Notes: a model not told the origin generated them from the sequence alone. Shown: positions 22,503 through 31,016, numbered from the stretch's first letter. The stretch: 64,000 nucleotides of DNA from Hymenobacter jeollabukensis (GCF_005771675.1 NZ_VAJM01000002.1:620001-684000), one strand, 5' to 3'. Translations and numbers: made by a program.

Positions 22503-23549
22503 TTAATTCCGCCGGATCATGTCGGCTACAGCCTGCACCCACTGCGGGTGCGAGTTCAGGGAGGGCACCAGCTGCCAGTGCCCGCCGCCGGCTTGCTCAA
22601 ACATTTCCTTGAATTCCTCGCCCACTTCGATGGTGGTTTCCAGGCAGTCGGCCACGAAGGCGGGGCTGAAGGCCAGCACGTTCTTGATGCCCTTGCCCGG
22701 CAGCGTCTTGAGCACTTCGTCGGTGTAGGGCTGCAGCCACGGGTCGCGCAGGCGGCTTTGCAGGCGGCTCTGGAAGGTGGTAGTGTACTGCTCGGGGCCG
22801 AGGCCCAGGGCGGCGGCCAGCTGCCGGGAGGTTTCGAAGCACTGCGCCCGGTAGCAGTAGCGGTTGTTCTTGTTGTAGCTGTTGCAGCAGTTGCCCAGCT
22901 TGCAGTAGCCCTTGTGGCTGCCCTTCAGCACGTGCCGCTCCGGGATGCCGTGGTAGCTGAACACCACGTGGTCGTAGTCATGCTTGGCCATTTCGGCCTT
23001 ACCCAGGGTGGCGAAGGTGCCGATAAAGCCGGGGTCCTCGACGAAGGTGCTGATAAAGCTGATGCTGGGCACCACCCACCAGTCCTTCACGATGTCCATC
23101 ACCTTTTCCTGCACCGAGCCGGTGCTGGCCGCCGCGTACTGCGGAAACAGGGGCAGCACGATGATGCGGTCCACGGCCGCGTCGCGCAGCTCCTGCAGGG
23201 CCGATTCGATGCTGGGGTTCTGGTAGCGCATCCCGAAGGCCACGAGGTAGTCCTTACCCAGCTTCTCCTGCACCAGCTTCTGTAGATCGAGGCCGTGGTA
23301 GAGCAGGGGGGAGCCGCGCTCATCCCAGAGCTGCTGGTAGATCTTGGCCGACTTGGGGGCGCGCAGCGGCACTACGATGCCCCGAAACAGCGGGTAGCGC
23401 ACGGCCGCGGGCATGTCGATGACGCGGGCGTCGGTCAGAAATTCGTTGAGGTAGCGGCGCACGTCGGAGGTGCTCGGCGAGTCGGGCGTGCCGAGGTTGA
23501 CGAGCAGCACGCCGGTGCGGCCTTTGGTAGATGCGGGAGAAGCGGGCAT
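22503..23549 (-). CDS. hemH: Ferrochelatase
   Basis: Inserts ferrous iron into protoporphyrin IX (or coproporphyrin III) in heme synthesis. The 348-residue protein has GVLLVNLGTPDSPS near the start, FGMRYQNPSI, the metal-site His in VVFSYHGIPERH, and FSPAFVADCLETTIEV. A Cys cluster (KGYCKLGNCC, then RYCYRAQC) sits after the active-site His. Such clusters hold a [2Fe-2S] centre in some bacterial ferrochelatases, but here that is only a possibility. ATG at 23549 is fixed by the promoter box at 23610-23617. Confidence 0.94.
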   Translation of the reverse strand: MPASPASTKGRTGVLLVNLGTPDSPSTSDVRRYLNEFLTDARVIDMPAAVRYPLFRGIVVPLRAPKSAKIYQQLWDERGSPLLYHGLDLQKLVQEKLGKDYLVAFGMRYQNPSIESALQELRDAAVDRIIVLPLFPQYAAASTGSVQEKVMDIVKDWWVVPSISFISTFVEDPGFIGTFATLGKAEMAKHDYDHVVFSYHGIPERHVLKGSHKGYCKLGNCCNSYNKNNRYCYRAQCFETSRQLAAALGLGPEQYTTTFQSRLQSRLRDPWLQPYTDEVLKTLPGKGIKNVLAFSPAFVADCLETTIEVGEEFKEMFEQAGGGHWQLVPSLNSHPQWVQAVADMIRRN

Positions 23550-23609
23550 AAGCGGGAAAGCAGCGCGCCGGATAGGACGAAGTCGGGCCGACGCGTTGGA
23601 TTGCAGATA

Positions 23610-23617
23610 CAAAGGTA
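23610..23617 (-). promoter_or_regulatory. hemH -7 promoter box
   Basis: TACCTTTG on the minus strand matches TAnnTTTG exactly. The start point near 23603 excludes the in-frame start at 23612 and supports ATG 23549. Confidence 0.65.
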
Positions 23618-23692
23618 GGTCCGCTAATGTTTGGGCTTAGCACCCATTTGCTGGCCGCACCAGCTGATTTTCGTCAGGCTCAGCCCGGCCGC

Positions 23693-24406
23693 CTACTCCC
23701 CGGCTCCGATAATCAGCGGCAGCACCTGCGCCAGCGGCTCGAAGCCGGTAATGGTTGTCACACCCGCCTCCGGGCACTCGGCACCGAAGCGGTTCAGCCA
23801 CACCGGCCGGATACCCGCGGCCCGGGCGCCCAGCACGTCGGCCGTCCAGTTGTCACCGACGAGCACCGTTTCTTCGGGCCGGGCCCCGAGTTGCGCCAGC
23901 GCCACTCGGAAGATGCGCGGGTCGGGTTTGGTCACGCCCACGGCCTCGGAGGTAATCAGCGCGTCGACCAGATGCGTCAGGCCCAGAAACGCCAGCTTGT
24001 CCACCTGCTCCTCGGTGCGGTTATTGGTCACGATGCCGATGCGGTAGGTGGGTTTCAGGGCCTCCAGCAGGGGGGCGGCCCCGGCTACTGGCCGGCGCAG
24101 GCGGCGGTAGTGCCCGTAGTGAAAGGCGGCAAACGCGTCAGCCTCGGCATCGTCGGCAAAGGCCTGGTAGGGGGCCAGCAGCCGCTGAAAACGCAGGCGC
24201 CGCGCTTCCTCGTAGCCGAACTCGCCGGCCAGCACCCGCGGGTGCATTTCCTCCAGAATGTCGCTGTAGCGCTGGTACAGCTCGTTCAATTCCACCGTTT
24301 CGGCCCAGGCAAACGGCGCCGTGCTGGCCTCAAGGGCCGCCCGGGCGGTGCCGGCGTGGTCGAACAGCGTGTCGTCGAGGTCGAAGAGGACGGTGGTCAG
24401 GGGCAT
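23693..24406 (-). CDS. HAD-family hydrolase, YjjG-like (pyrimidine 5'-nucleotidase type)
   Basis: Haloacid-dehalogenase superfamily phosphatase of 237 residues. Motif I is FDLDDTLFDH, motif II TNNRTEEQ, motif III the Lys in VGVTKPDPRIF, and motif IV GDNWTADVLGARAAG. A helical cap lies between motifs I and II (about residues 20-105). The set TSEAVGVTKPDPRIF plus VGDNWTADVLGA is typical of the YjjG noncanonical-pyrimidine nucleotidase group. Substrate cannot be confirmed from sequence. A weak promoter box TACTTTTA lies at 24414-24421. Confidence 0.85.
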   Translation of the reverse strand: MPLTTVLFDLDDTLFDHAGTARAALEASTAPFAWAETVELNELYQRYSDILEEMHPRVLAGEFGYEEARRLRFQRLLAPYQAFADDAEADAFAAFHYGHYRRLRRPVAGAAPLLEALKPTYRIGIVTNNRTEEQVDKLAFLGLTHLVDALITSEAVGVTKPDPRIFRVALAQLGARPEETVLVGDNWTADVLGARAAGIRPVWLNRFGAECPEAGVTTITGFEPLAQVLPLIIGAGE

Positions 24407-24454
24407 AGCGCCGTAAAAGTAAGCCGCCAGCCCTGGCCCGAAGCCCGGCAGGCT

Positions 24455-24745
24455 CCTGAGCGGCGGTAGCAGCCGGAGTGGCTGCGGTGGCTACCTGGGA
24501 AGCCGCTGCGGCTACCAGGAAAGCCAGCGCAGCCACTCGGGTGGCTGCATTGGCAGCCGGAGTGCCCATCAAAACGAACTGGGTAGCCACGAATGCCACC
24601 CGAGTACCTTCGCCGGGTACCCGAGTGACCCGAGAGGCCGCCCGAGTACCTTCGCCGGGTACCCGAGTGGGGTCAGACCCCACTCGGGTACCCGCCCACA
24701 TAACCGGTAACCGGCTTACGGCCCGGGCTACGGCGGCCATCCGTA
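24455..24745. repeat. Dense block of nested palindromes and direct repeats
   Basis: The gap between the HAD gene and era is filled with low-complexity palindromic words. A 29-bp unit built around CCGAGTACCTTCGCCGGGTA occurs twice (24599-24627 and 24641-24669). Arms 24657-24674 and 24676-24693 form a perfect 18-bp palindrome. A GTGGCTGC/GCAGCCAC word recurs at 24478-24560, and a GGGCTACGG/CCGTAGCCC pair lies near 24725-24752. A frame open through the block gives only Ala/Thr/Arg/Val-rich filler and is not a gene. Confidence 0.8.
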
Positions 24746-24813
24746 GCCCGGGCCCGGCCAGCTTCGTAAGCCCCTATTATTCAGCTCATGCTGCCGATGC
24801 GGCCCGAAAGCCG

Positions 24814-24821
24814 TACCTTTG
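24814..24821 (+). promoter_or_regulatory. era -7 promoter box
   Basis: TACCTTTG matches TAnnTTTG; the start point would be near 24828. It lies inside the longer open frame that begins at 24788 and so points to the downstream GTG at 24845 as the era start. Confidence 0.7.
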
Positions 24822-24844
24822 TGCCCCTTAACGCATTACCTCCC

Positions 24845-25744
24845 GTGACTACCGACCCCAAACCGCACCGCGCCGGCTTCGTGAGCATCATCGGCAAGCC
24901 CAACGTGGGCAAGTCCACGCTGATGAACGTGCTGGTCGGTGAACGGCTCAGCATCATCACCAGCAAGGCCCAGACCACGCGCCACCGCATCCTGGGCATC
25001 CTGAACGGCCCCGATTTTCAGCTCGTCTACTCCGATACGCCCGGCATCATCCAGCCCAAGTACGAGCTGCAGTCGGCCATGATGTCGTTCGTGTACTCCT
25101 CGCTGGAGGACGCCGACGTTATCCTGTTCGTGACGGACATCTACGAGAAGCACGACGAGGAGCCCGTGGTAGAGCGCCTGCGCCGCTCCGAGGTGCCCAT
25201 CCTGCTGCTGGTCAACAAAATCGACCAGGCTACCCAGGAGGAAGTGGAGGCCAAGCTGGCCTACTGGCGCGAGCAGATGCCCAACGCCGCCGCGATTATG
25301 CCGATTTCGGCCCTGAATGCCTTCAACACCGAAAGCGTGTTCCAGGCCATCATGGACCGCCTGCCCATTCACGAGCCGTTCTACCCCAAGGACGAGCTGA
25401 CCGACAAGCCCGAACGATTCTTCGCCTCGGAGATGATCCGCGAGAAAATCTTCAAGCTCTACAAGAAAGAGGTGCCCTACAGCACCGAAGTGGTCATCGA
25501 GGAATTCAAGGAAGACGAAACCATCATCCGCATCCGCGGCATCATCTACACCGAGCGGGCCTCCCAGAAGGGCATCATCATCGGCCAGGGCGGCGCGGCT
25601 TTGAAGAAAGTGGGCACCTGGGCGCGGGAGGAAATGGAGAAGTTTTTCCAGAAAAAGGTGTTCCTGGAGCTGCACGTCAAAGTCAACGAGAACTGGCGCG
25701 CCGACCCGAAAATGCTCAACCGCTTCGGCTACCGGCCGGAGTAG
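24845..25744 (+). CDS. era: GTPase Era (16S rRNA maturation)
   Basis: Essential Ras-like GTPase that binds the 3' end of 16S rRNA and helps 30S assembly. The 299-residue form (GTG at 24845) begins TTDPKPHRAGFVSIIGKPNVGKST with the P-loop, then TTRHRILGI, DTPGII and NKID. The C-terminal KH RNA-binding domain covers about residues 205-290 (VIVERASQKGIIIG-type core seen as IYTERASQKGIIIGQGG). The GTG is preferred because the promoter box at 24814-24821 lies within the longer open frame. It is 248 bp upstream of the related GTPase gene der. Confidence 0.95.
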   Translation: MTTDPKPHRAGFVSIIGKPNVGKSTLMNVLVGERLSIITSKAQTTRHRILGILNGPDFQLVYSDTPGIIQPKYELQSAMMSFVYSSLEDADVILFVTDIYEKHDEEPVVERLRRSEVPILLLVNKIDQATQEEVEAKLAYWREQMPNAAAIMPISALNAFNTESVFQAIMDRLPIHEPFYPKDELTDKPERFFASEMIREKIFKLYKKEVPYSTEVVIEEFKEDETIIRIRGIIYTERASQKGIIIGQGGAALKKVGTWAREEMEKFFQKKVFLELHVKVNENWRADPKMLNRFGYRPE

Positions 25745-25762
25745 CGCGTTGGCGGGAGCAAA

Positions 25763-25918
25763 AGAACGTCATCCTGAGCGCAGCGAAGGACCTTCCTCGA
25801 ACCCCGCACCAACCGATAATCAAAGCCACCAAGGCTCTGCCTCGAACGAAAGTCAGAGCCAAGATTTAACCGTCGTGCAAAGCTGAGGAGGGTCCTTCGC
25901 TGCGCTCAGGATGACGGT
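25763..25918. repeat. Dispersed inverted-repeat element, copy 3 (class III)
   Basis: Outer words AACGTCATCCTGAGCGCAGC, with TCCT/AGGA pairing within each arm, complement at 25887-25918. The centre (25800-25885) differs from the other classes. It lies between era and der. Confidence 0.8.
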
Positions 25919-25992
25919 TTGCCGACCCACCATCAACTTAACTACCCCGGGCACTGCCGCACATGGTCGGAGCGGCGGCTGGGGTCAGCACC

Positions 25993-27315
25993 ATGCAGAA
26001 TACCATTGCAATTGTGGGCCGCCCCAACGTGGGCAAGTCCACCCTGTTCAACCGCCTCGTGGGCGAACGGAAAGCCATCATGGACAACCAGTCCGGCGTC
26101 ACGCGTGACCGGCACTACGGCTACGGCGACTGGACCGGCAAGTACTTCACCGTCATCGACACCGGCGGCTACGTGGTCGGCTCCGACGACGTGTTCGAGG
26201 AAGGCATCCGCAAGCAGGTGAAGCTGGCCATCGACGAGGCCCAGGTGGTCCTGTTCATGGTCGACGTGGACGCCGGCCTGCACCCCTTGGACGAGGAGTT
26301 TGCCAACGTGCTGCGCCGCTACCAGGACAAGAAACCCATCTACCTAGTGGTCAATAAAGTCGACTCGACGCAGCGCTTCCAGGCCGCCGGCGAGTTCTAC
26401 GCCCTGGGCATCGGCACCGGCGACCTGTTCCCCATCAGCTCCCAGTCGGGCTCCGGCACCGGCGAGCTGCTCGACGCGGTCATCAGCCACTTCGAGGAAG
26501 AAGGCGTGGAAGACCCCGACGCGGGCATTCCGCGCATCTCGGTGATGGGCCGCCCGAACGTGGGCAAGTCCAGCCTCGTGAACGTGCTGCTGGGCGAGGA
26601 GCGCAGCATCGTGACGGACATTGCCGGCACCACCCGCGACGCCATTCACACCCGCTACAACGCCTTCGGCAACGAGTTCATCCTCATCGACACGGCCGGC
26701 CTGCGCCGCAAAGCCAAGGTTGACGAGGACATCGAATTCTACTCCAACCTTCGCTCCCTGCGGGCCATGGAGGAGTCCGACGTGGTCATCGTGATGCTCG
26801 ACGCCACCCGCGGCATTGAGTCGCAGGACGTGAACATCATCGGCCTGGCCGACCGCAACCGCAAGGGCATCGTCATCCTGGTCAACAAGTGGGACCTGAT
26901 CGAGAACAAGGAATCGAACACCGCCAAGGAGTTCGAGGACAAGATCTACGACATGATCAAGCCCATCAAGTACCCGCCCATCATCTTCACCTCGGCCCTC
27001 ACCAAGCAGCGCGTGCACAAGGCCATCGAGACGGTGATGGAGGTGTATGAGAACAAGCGCAAGAAAGTGCCGACCTCGGAGCTGAACGAGGTGATGCTGC
27101 GCGAAATCGAGGCTTACCCGCCCCCCTCCACCAAGGGCAAGATGGTGCGCATCAAGTACGTGACGCAGCTGCCCACGCACAACCCGGTCTTCGCCTTCTT
27201 CTGCAACCTGCCGCAGTACGTGAAGGAGTCGTACACCCGCTACCTCGAAAACCGCTTGCGCGAGCATTTCGACTTCACCGGCGTGCCCATCGGCATTGTG
27301 TACCGCAAAAAATAA
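25993..27315 (+). CDS. der: Ribosome-associated GTPase Der (EngA)
   Basis: Double-Era-like GTPase for 50S subunit assembly. The 440 residues contain G-domain 1 (IVGRPNVGKSTLFNRL; DTGGY; NKVD), G-domain 2 (VMGRPNVGKSSLVNVLL; DTAGLRRKAKV; NKWD) and a C-terminal KH-like domain (about 355-440). ATG at 25993 is chosen because the product then begins MQNTIAIVGRPNVGKS; an in-frame start at 25963 adds ten residues. A strong terminator follows at 27331. Confidence 0.95.
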   Translation: MQNTIAIVGRPNVGKSTLFNRLVGERKAIMDNQSGVTRDRHYGYGDWTGKYFTVIDTGGYVVGSDDVFEEGIRKQVKLAIDEAQVVLFMVDVDAGLHPLDEEFANVLRRYQDKKPIYLVVNKVDSTQRFQAAGEFYALGIGTGDLFPISSQSGSGTGELLDAVISHFEEEGVEDPDAGIPRISVMGRPNVGKSSLVNVLLGEERSIVTDIAGTTRDAIHTRYNAFGNEFILIDTAGLRRKAKVDEDIEFYSNLRSLRAMEESDVVIVMLDATRGIESQDVNIIGLADRNRKGIVILVNKWDLIENKESNTAKEFEDKIYDMIKPIKYPPIIFTSALTKQRVHKAIETVMEVYENKRKKVPTSELNEVMLREIEAYPPPSTKGKMVRIKYVTQLPTHNPVFAFFCNLPQYVKESYTRYLENRLREHFDFTGVPIGIVYRKK

Positions 27316-27330
27316 TCTGCTCTGGCAGCG

Positions 27331-27368
27331 TCGGGCGGGCCTTTTTCAGGGTCCGTCCGATTTTTTTT
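27331..27368 (+). terminator. Intrinsic terminator of der
   Basis: Arms 27331-27341 and 27350-27360 pair with two G-T wobbles (TCGGGCGGGCC) and are followed by eight T at 27361-27368. Confidence 0.85.
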
Positions 27369-27486
27369 GGGGGGTACGGGTTACCTGGCTGCTCGTCAGG
27401 TATAAAGGAGCAGATTTCGCTGCCGCAAGGCGGGGGAAGCTGAAAAAAGAAAACTCAACTCCATTTTTTCTCCACACCCAATTACC

Positions 27487-27741
27487 ATGAAAAAGGTTCT
27501 GTTCCTCGCCCTGGCCGCTGCTTCGTTCACCTTCGCTTCGTGCGACAGCCAGAAAGAAAACAACCAAGAGCAAGCTGCTGAGAACGTAGAAGCCGCTGGC
27601 GAGCAGAAAGCTGACGCTATGGAAGAGCAGGCTGATGCCGTACGTGACTCGGCCGATGCCAAAGCTGACGCTATGGAAGATGCTGCTGATGCCAACCCGA
27701 GCCAGGCTACCCCGGCTCCCGCTACGACCCCGGCTCAGTAA
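27487..27741 (+). CDS. Small Ala/Glu-rich lipoprotein
   Basis: The 84-residue product has a lipoprotein signal (MKKVLFLALAAASFTFASC) with the acylated Cys at residue 19. A charged helical region follows with two copies of the motif KADAMEEQADA / KADAMEDAADA (about residues 38-68), which is likely coiled coil, and a Pro/Thr/Ala tail. It is probably exposed in the periplasm or on the outer membrane. No close family is recognised beyond small Bacteroidetes lipoproteins of this type. Lower GC at its start than the neighbours, strong terminator after it. Confidence 0.75.
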   Translation: MKKVLFLALAAASFTFASCDSQKENNQEQAAENVEAAGEQKADAMEEQADAVRDSADAKADAMEDAADANPSQATPAPATTPAQ

Positions 27742-27777
27742 TTATAGCCGGCTCCGGACTTCGGTCCTGGCAGCCAG

Positions 27778-27812
27778 AAAGGGCGCCCCGCAGCTGCGGG
27801 GCGCCCTTTTTT
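27778..27812 (+). terminator. Intrinsic terminator of the small lipoprotein gene
   Basis: A near-continuous palindrome, 27778-27792 with 27795-27809 (AAAGGGCGCCCCGCA), followed by a T run to 27812. Confidence 0.88.
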
Positions 27813-27907
27813 ATTTGTCAAACTTCTGCAGTGAGCCGTCTGCCAGCATCAAACCAGCCGACGGTTTCGAGCTGAAAAACGAACAACCAAAAACGAATAA
27901 CGCCAGC

Positions 27908-28477
27908 TCAGGCGCCCAGCCGCCGCTGCAGCAGCCCGTCGACGACGTGGACGAGCTTCTTGGGCGGGTAGGTGCGCCAGGGCAACTCGTCCAGCTGCCC
28001 GCCGAAGTTCACGTACGAGTCGATGTTGTACTGGCGCATTTCGCGGGCTACGTGCTCCTGGAAGTTGACGGCCGCAATCCAGCCGTCCTCCGCGTCCTCA
28101 AACCACTCTTCGTAGTAGGAGTCGTCGGAACCGTGGAAGTTGAACACGTTTTCGCCGATGAGGATGAACTTGCGGATGCCCTCGTGCACCATCGGGTCGA
28201 TGATCTGCCGCTTGAGCTGCATGATGTCGTTTTCGATGGCGTCGTTCCACTCCCCGATAAACTCGATGACGGCCACGTGCTCATCGTAATCCACGAAGAG
28301 AATCTTCAGGAACAGCGTGTCGGACTCCATGTCGTCCCACTGCGGGTGAATGAAGTAGCCGTAGATGGTATTGACGTAGCTGTCGAGGTTGTTTTCGGCC
28401 CCGTAGAGCGGGGAACGTTCGTCCTCGGAAGCCTGGTACTGCTCCAGCCAGGCGTAGTGGGGTTCGATGGTGTGCAT
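27908..28477 (-). CDS. Conserved hypothetical cytosolic protein
   Basis: I do not recognise a named family. The 189-residue protein is acidic and soluble, without signal peptide or helices spanning the membrane. Notable stretches are NTIYGYFIHPQWDDMESDTLFLKILFVDYDEHVAVIEFI (beta-rich core) and RKFILIGENVFNFHGSDDSYYEEWFED, ending with GQLDELPWRTYPPKKL. Start ATG at 28477; a near-match promoter box TACCTTTC lies at 28502-28509 on the minus strand. It lies alone between the small lipoprotein and murQ. Its evenly distributed aromatic and acidic residues suggest a folded enzyme-like or binding domain. Confidence 0.7.
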   Translation of the reverse strand: MHTIEPHYAWLEQYQASEDERSPLYGAENNLDSYVNTIYGYFIHPQWDDMESDTLFLKILFVDYDEHVAVIEFIGEWNDAIENDIMQLKRQIIDPMVHEGIRKFILIGENVFNFHGSDDSYYEEWFEDAEDGWIAAVNFQEHVAREMRQYNIDSYVNFGGQLDELPWRTYPPKKLVHVVDGLLQRRLGA

Positions 28478-28572
28478 AGCTCGGGCATTGGCGGCTGGAT
28501 AGAAAGGTAGCCACGCCTCTTGAGTAACGCACGGGTTCGGGCAGCGTTCCGGTGGTGAGCAGGAAATTGAGC

Positions 28573-28603
28573 AAAAAAAGAACGCACCAATGCGGCGCGT
28601 TCT
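28573..28603 (-). terminator. Intrinsic terminator of murQ
   Basis: AGAACGC (28579-28585) pairs with GCGTTCT (28597-28603); on the minus strand the stem is followed by a run of seven T (28573-28579). Confidence 0.75.
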
Positions 28604-28628
28604 GATGTAAGCCGGTATCGAAGCTGAT

Positions 28629-29435
28629 TTACTGCCCGTTGTGTGCCGCCAGCGCCGCCCGCACCGAGCCGTGCTTGGCCAGCAGCTCCGCCGCCTTGCC
28701 CTGGGCGATGCCCAGCTCGTCCATGAGCATCCGCTCCCCGCGGTCCACCAGCTTGGCGTTGGTGAGCTGCATGTCCACCATCTTGTTGCCCTTCACCCGG
28801 CCCAGTCGAATCATGGTGGCGGTGCTGAGCATGTTCAGGGCCAGCTTCTGCGCGGTGCCGGCCTTCATGCGGGTGCTGCCGGTCACGAACTCCGGCCCGG
28901 TCACCACTTCCACCGGAAACTCGGCCGCCGCCGCCACCTTCGAGCCCGCGTTGCACACGATGCAGCCGGTGGTCAGGCCGTGCTGCCGGGCCTGCTCCAA
29001 GCCGCCGATGACGTAGGGCGTGCGGCCCGAGGCGGCAATGCCCACTACCACGTCTTTGTCATTGATATCGTAGGCCGACAGGTCGCGCCAGGCCTGCTCG
29101 GCGTCGTCCTCGGCATTTTCCACGGCTTTGCGGATGGCCGAGTCGCCGCCGGCAATGAGCCCCACTACCAAGCCCTGCGGCACCCCGAACGTGGGCGGAC
29201 ACTCCGAGGCATCCAGAATACCCAGCCGTCCGCTGGTGCCCGCGCCGATGTAGAACAGCCGGCCACCCTCGCGCATACGGGCCACGGTAGCTTCGACCAG
29301 CTTCTCCAGCTGCGGCAGGGCTTTCTGCACGGCCAGCGGCACGGTCTGATCGAGCTCATTCATGCCGGCCAGAAGCTCGGCGGTGGGCAGGGTTTCGAGG
29401 TTGTCGAAGAGCGAGGCAGTTTCGGTGGTGCTCAT
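28629..29435 (-). CDS. murQ: N-acetylmuramic acid 6-phosphate etherase
   Basis: Cleaves the lactyl ether of MurNAc-6-P during cell-wall recycling. The 268-residue protein has an SIS sugar-isomerase fold: RLFYIGAGTSGRLGILDASECPPTFG (about residues 55-80), VVGIAASGRTPYVIGGL, and EVVTGPEFVTGSTRMKAGTAQKLALNMLSTATM. These are the MurQ signatures. ATG at 29435 is preferred; the upstream in-frame stretch lies in the junction palindrome at 29441-29552. No murein sugar importer or kinase gene adjoins it. Confidence 0.94.
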   Translation of the reverse strand: MSTTETASLFDNLETLPTAELLAGMNELDQTVPLAVQKALPQLEKLVEATVARMREGGRLFYIGAGTSGRLGILDASECPPTFGVPQGLVVGLIAGGDSAIRKAVENAEDDAEQAWRDLSAYDINDKDVVVGIAASGRTPYVIGGLEQARQHGLTTGCIVCNAGSKVAAAAEFPVEVVTGPEFVTGSTRMKAGTAQKLALNMLSTATMIRLGRVKGNKMVDMQLTNAKLVDRGERMLMDELGIAQGKAAELLAKHGSVRAALAAHNGQ

Positions 29436-29440
29436 GGTTT

Positions 29441-29552
29441 TGAGGTGACAAGTGACACGTAACGGGTGACACGTGACAAGTAACACGTGACAGGTTTTGA
29501 ACGTCCACGCGGAGCGACTGACCTGTCACGTGTTACCTGTTACGTGTCACCC
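29441..29552. repeat. Word-palindrome between murQ and the cytochrome b5-like gene
   Basis: Left arm 29441-29495 is built of GTGACACGT / GTAACACGTGACA words; right arm 29521-29552 carries CCTGTCACGTGTTAC. The right arm includes the TGA stop of the neighbouring gene (29547-29549). Confidence 0.75.
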
Positions 29553-29846
29553 AATTTTCAGCCGCCCGACGACGTAGAACTTGTCGAGGACATTCACGGT
29601 GTGGGGGGCGTCTTTTTCCAGCTCGGCGGTTAGGTCCTGGCCGGCCCAGTGTTCGTAGTGGTTGCCGCGGCGCCAGAGGCGGGACTTGGTCACGTCGTAA
29701 ATCAGCCCGCGGTAGGCAAACCAGATTTCGTCGCGGTCCTGCCCGTTGCGCAGGGCCAGCTGGTGCCTGGAATACTCCGGCATGGCCTCGACGGGCTGCC
29801 CGTCGGCGGTGCTCGGCTCGTGCGGAATCCCGGAGTCTTCGGCCAT
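29547..29846 (-). CDS. Cytochrome b5-like heme/steroid-binding domain protein
   Basis: A 99-residue soluble protein made of one small b5-like domain after a 22-residue polar lead: EYSRHQLALRNGQDRDEIWFAYRGLIYDV, then RLWRRGNHYEHWAGQDLT and APHTVNVLDKFYVVGRL. This matches the order of b5-type elements: WxxxxGxxYDV, a His followed by a GxDLT segment, then a second His near the end. The candidate axial His lie in NHYEHWAG and APHTVN. It is probably a redox or heme-carrier partner, but no reductase adjoins it. The upstream arginase-like gene is co-directional. Confidence 0.8.
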   Translation of the reverse strand: MAEDSGIPHEPSTADGQPVEAMPEYSRHQLALRNGQDRDEIWFAYRGLIYDVTKSRLWRRGNHYEHWAGQDLTAELEKDAPHTVNVLDKFYVVGRLKIG

Positions 29847-29873
29847 TATTAATTACTAATTCTCAATTATTAA

Positions 29874-31016
29874 TTACCCCAGCAGCGCCTGCGTCAGAAT
29901 CCAGCGGTTGGGCAGGTCGCCCTGGGCGGCGCGCAGGTAGTCCTGGTAGCTGCAGGGCACGATGCGGCGCACGGAGTGGTCGGCCATGCTTTCCACTTCC
30001 ATCCACCACTTCTCGGTGCGCTTGGCCTTGTAGAACACCAGCTTGGCCGGGTTGCCGGGCAGGCCCACGGCGTAGCGGATAAAGCGGCGGCTCTGGAAAT
30101 CGGTTTCGTAGCGGCGGTGATAGTAGCCCTCCACGAAGTACCAGAGCATGGTAGCGGCCGTAGAGGCAGCCAGGCCCAGCAGGTCGTGGTCGGGGCGGTA
30201 GCCGTAGAGGCCGATGCTGGTGAGCTGGTCGTTGTGGCCGGCGTACCAGCACAGCTGGGAGGCTTCCTCGGCGGTGAGGCCGAAAGGGGAGGCGGGCAGG
30301 TAGCCCGGAAACTCGGGCCAGCGCAGGGCCATCAAGTCGAAGCTGATCAGGTCGGCTTGGCGCAGCAGCGGCTCGGCCTGGCGCACGTCGTCCCGGATCT
30401 GGCCCAGGCGCAACGTCTCGAAGTGCAGCTTTTCCAGCGCGGCCAGTACGCTGGTCGGCACTAAGTACTGCTGGTGCGCCAGCTGGCCGAAGTTGAACAG
30501 GAAGTTCGGCTCGTGCATCAGGATGCGGCGCAGGTGGCTGTCCTCGGCCGGCACGCCGGCTTCCTCCACCATGTCCACCCGCGCGTCGATGCAGGTCAGG
30601 CTCACGGCCCGGTCCAGAGTTTCGTAGGCCAGAAACTGCCCGATGTCGAGGTCGTGGGAGCCGCCGAGCAGGATGGGCACCGTTTTTTCTTCCAGCAAAG
30701 CCGCCACGATTTCGCGCAGGCGCAGGTAGGTGTCTTCCAGCGTCAGGCCGTTGCGCAGGTTGCCCAGATCCACCAAGCGGCAGGGGCCGGTGCCGCGCTG
30801 CAGCTGGTAGAAGCGCGGCCGGATGGCGTCGGGGGCTGAGGCCGCGGGCGTGCCGGCGGCGCTGCCCCGCCACTCGTTCAGGCCGATAATGGCCAGATCG
30901 GCCCCGCGCCAGTCGGGAAACGTATCCACGAAGCGCGCGACGTGGGCGCCCAAGGTCGTACCGGAGCCGGCGGGCACATCGTCGGTGAGCGGGTCGAAGA
31001 ACAGGGCCAGATTCAT
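29874..31016 (-). CDS. Arginase/formimidoylglutamase-fold protein with altered metal site
   Basis: Ureohydrolase fold of 380 residues (ATG at 31016). Six metal ligands are expected in the family. Here His121 (LLGGSHDLD), Asp144 and Asp148 (CIDARVD) and Asp227 (LISFDLMAL) are kept. The His of the DAHxD motif is Arg146 and the second Asp of the FDxD motif is Met229. An intact dinuclear manganese site is therefore unlikely, and the protein may be a pseudoenzyme or have a different activity. The C-terminal region (about 300-380) is an extension with Trp/Tyr-rich segments. A promoter box TAGTTTTG lies at 31062-31069. Confidence 0.8.
   Translation of the reverse strand: MNLALFFDPLTDDVPAGSGTTLGAHVARFVDTFPDWRGADLAIIGLNEWRGSAAGTPAASAPDAIRPRFYQLQRGTGPCRLVDLGNLRNGLTLEDTYLRLREIVAALLEEKTVPILLGGSHDLDIGQFLAYETLDRAVSLTCIDARVDMVEEAGVPAEDSHLRRILMHEPNFLFNFGQLAHQQYLVPTSVLAALEKLHFETLRLGQIRDDVRQAEPLLRQADLISFDLMALRWPEFPGYLPASPFGLTAEEASQLCWYAGHNDQLTSIGLYGYRPDHDLLGLAASTAATMLWYFVEGYYHRRYETDFQSRRFIRYAVGLPGNPAKLVFYKAKRTEKWWMEVESMADHSVRRIVPCSYQDYLRAAQGDLPNRWILTQALLG

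Noticed and set aside
24478-24831. A 117-codon rightward frame rich in Ala, Thr, Arg and Val before era
   Set aside because: It is the translation of palindromic repeats and ends across the era promoter.
24788-24844. Upstream in-frame ATG for era
   Set aside because: A consensus promoter box lies downstream of it, so a transcript starting there could not include this codon.
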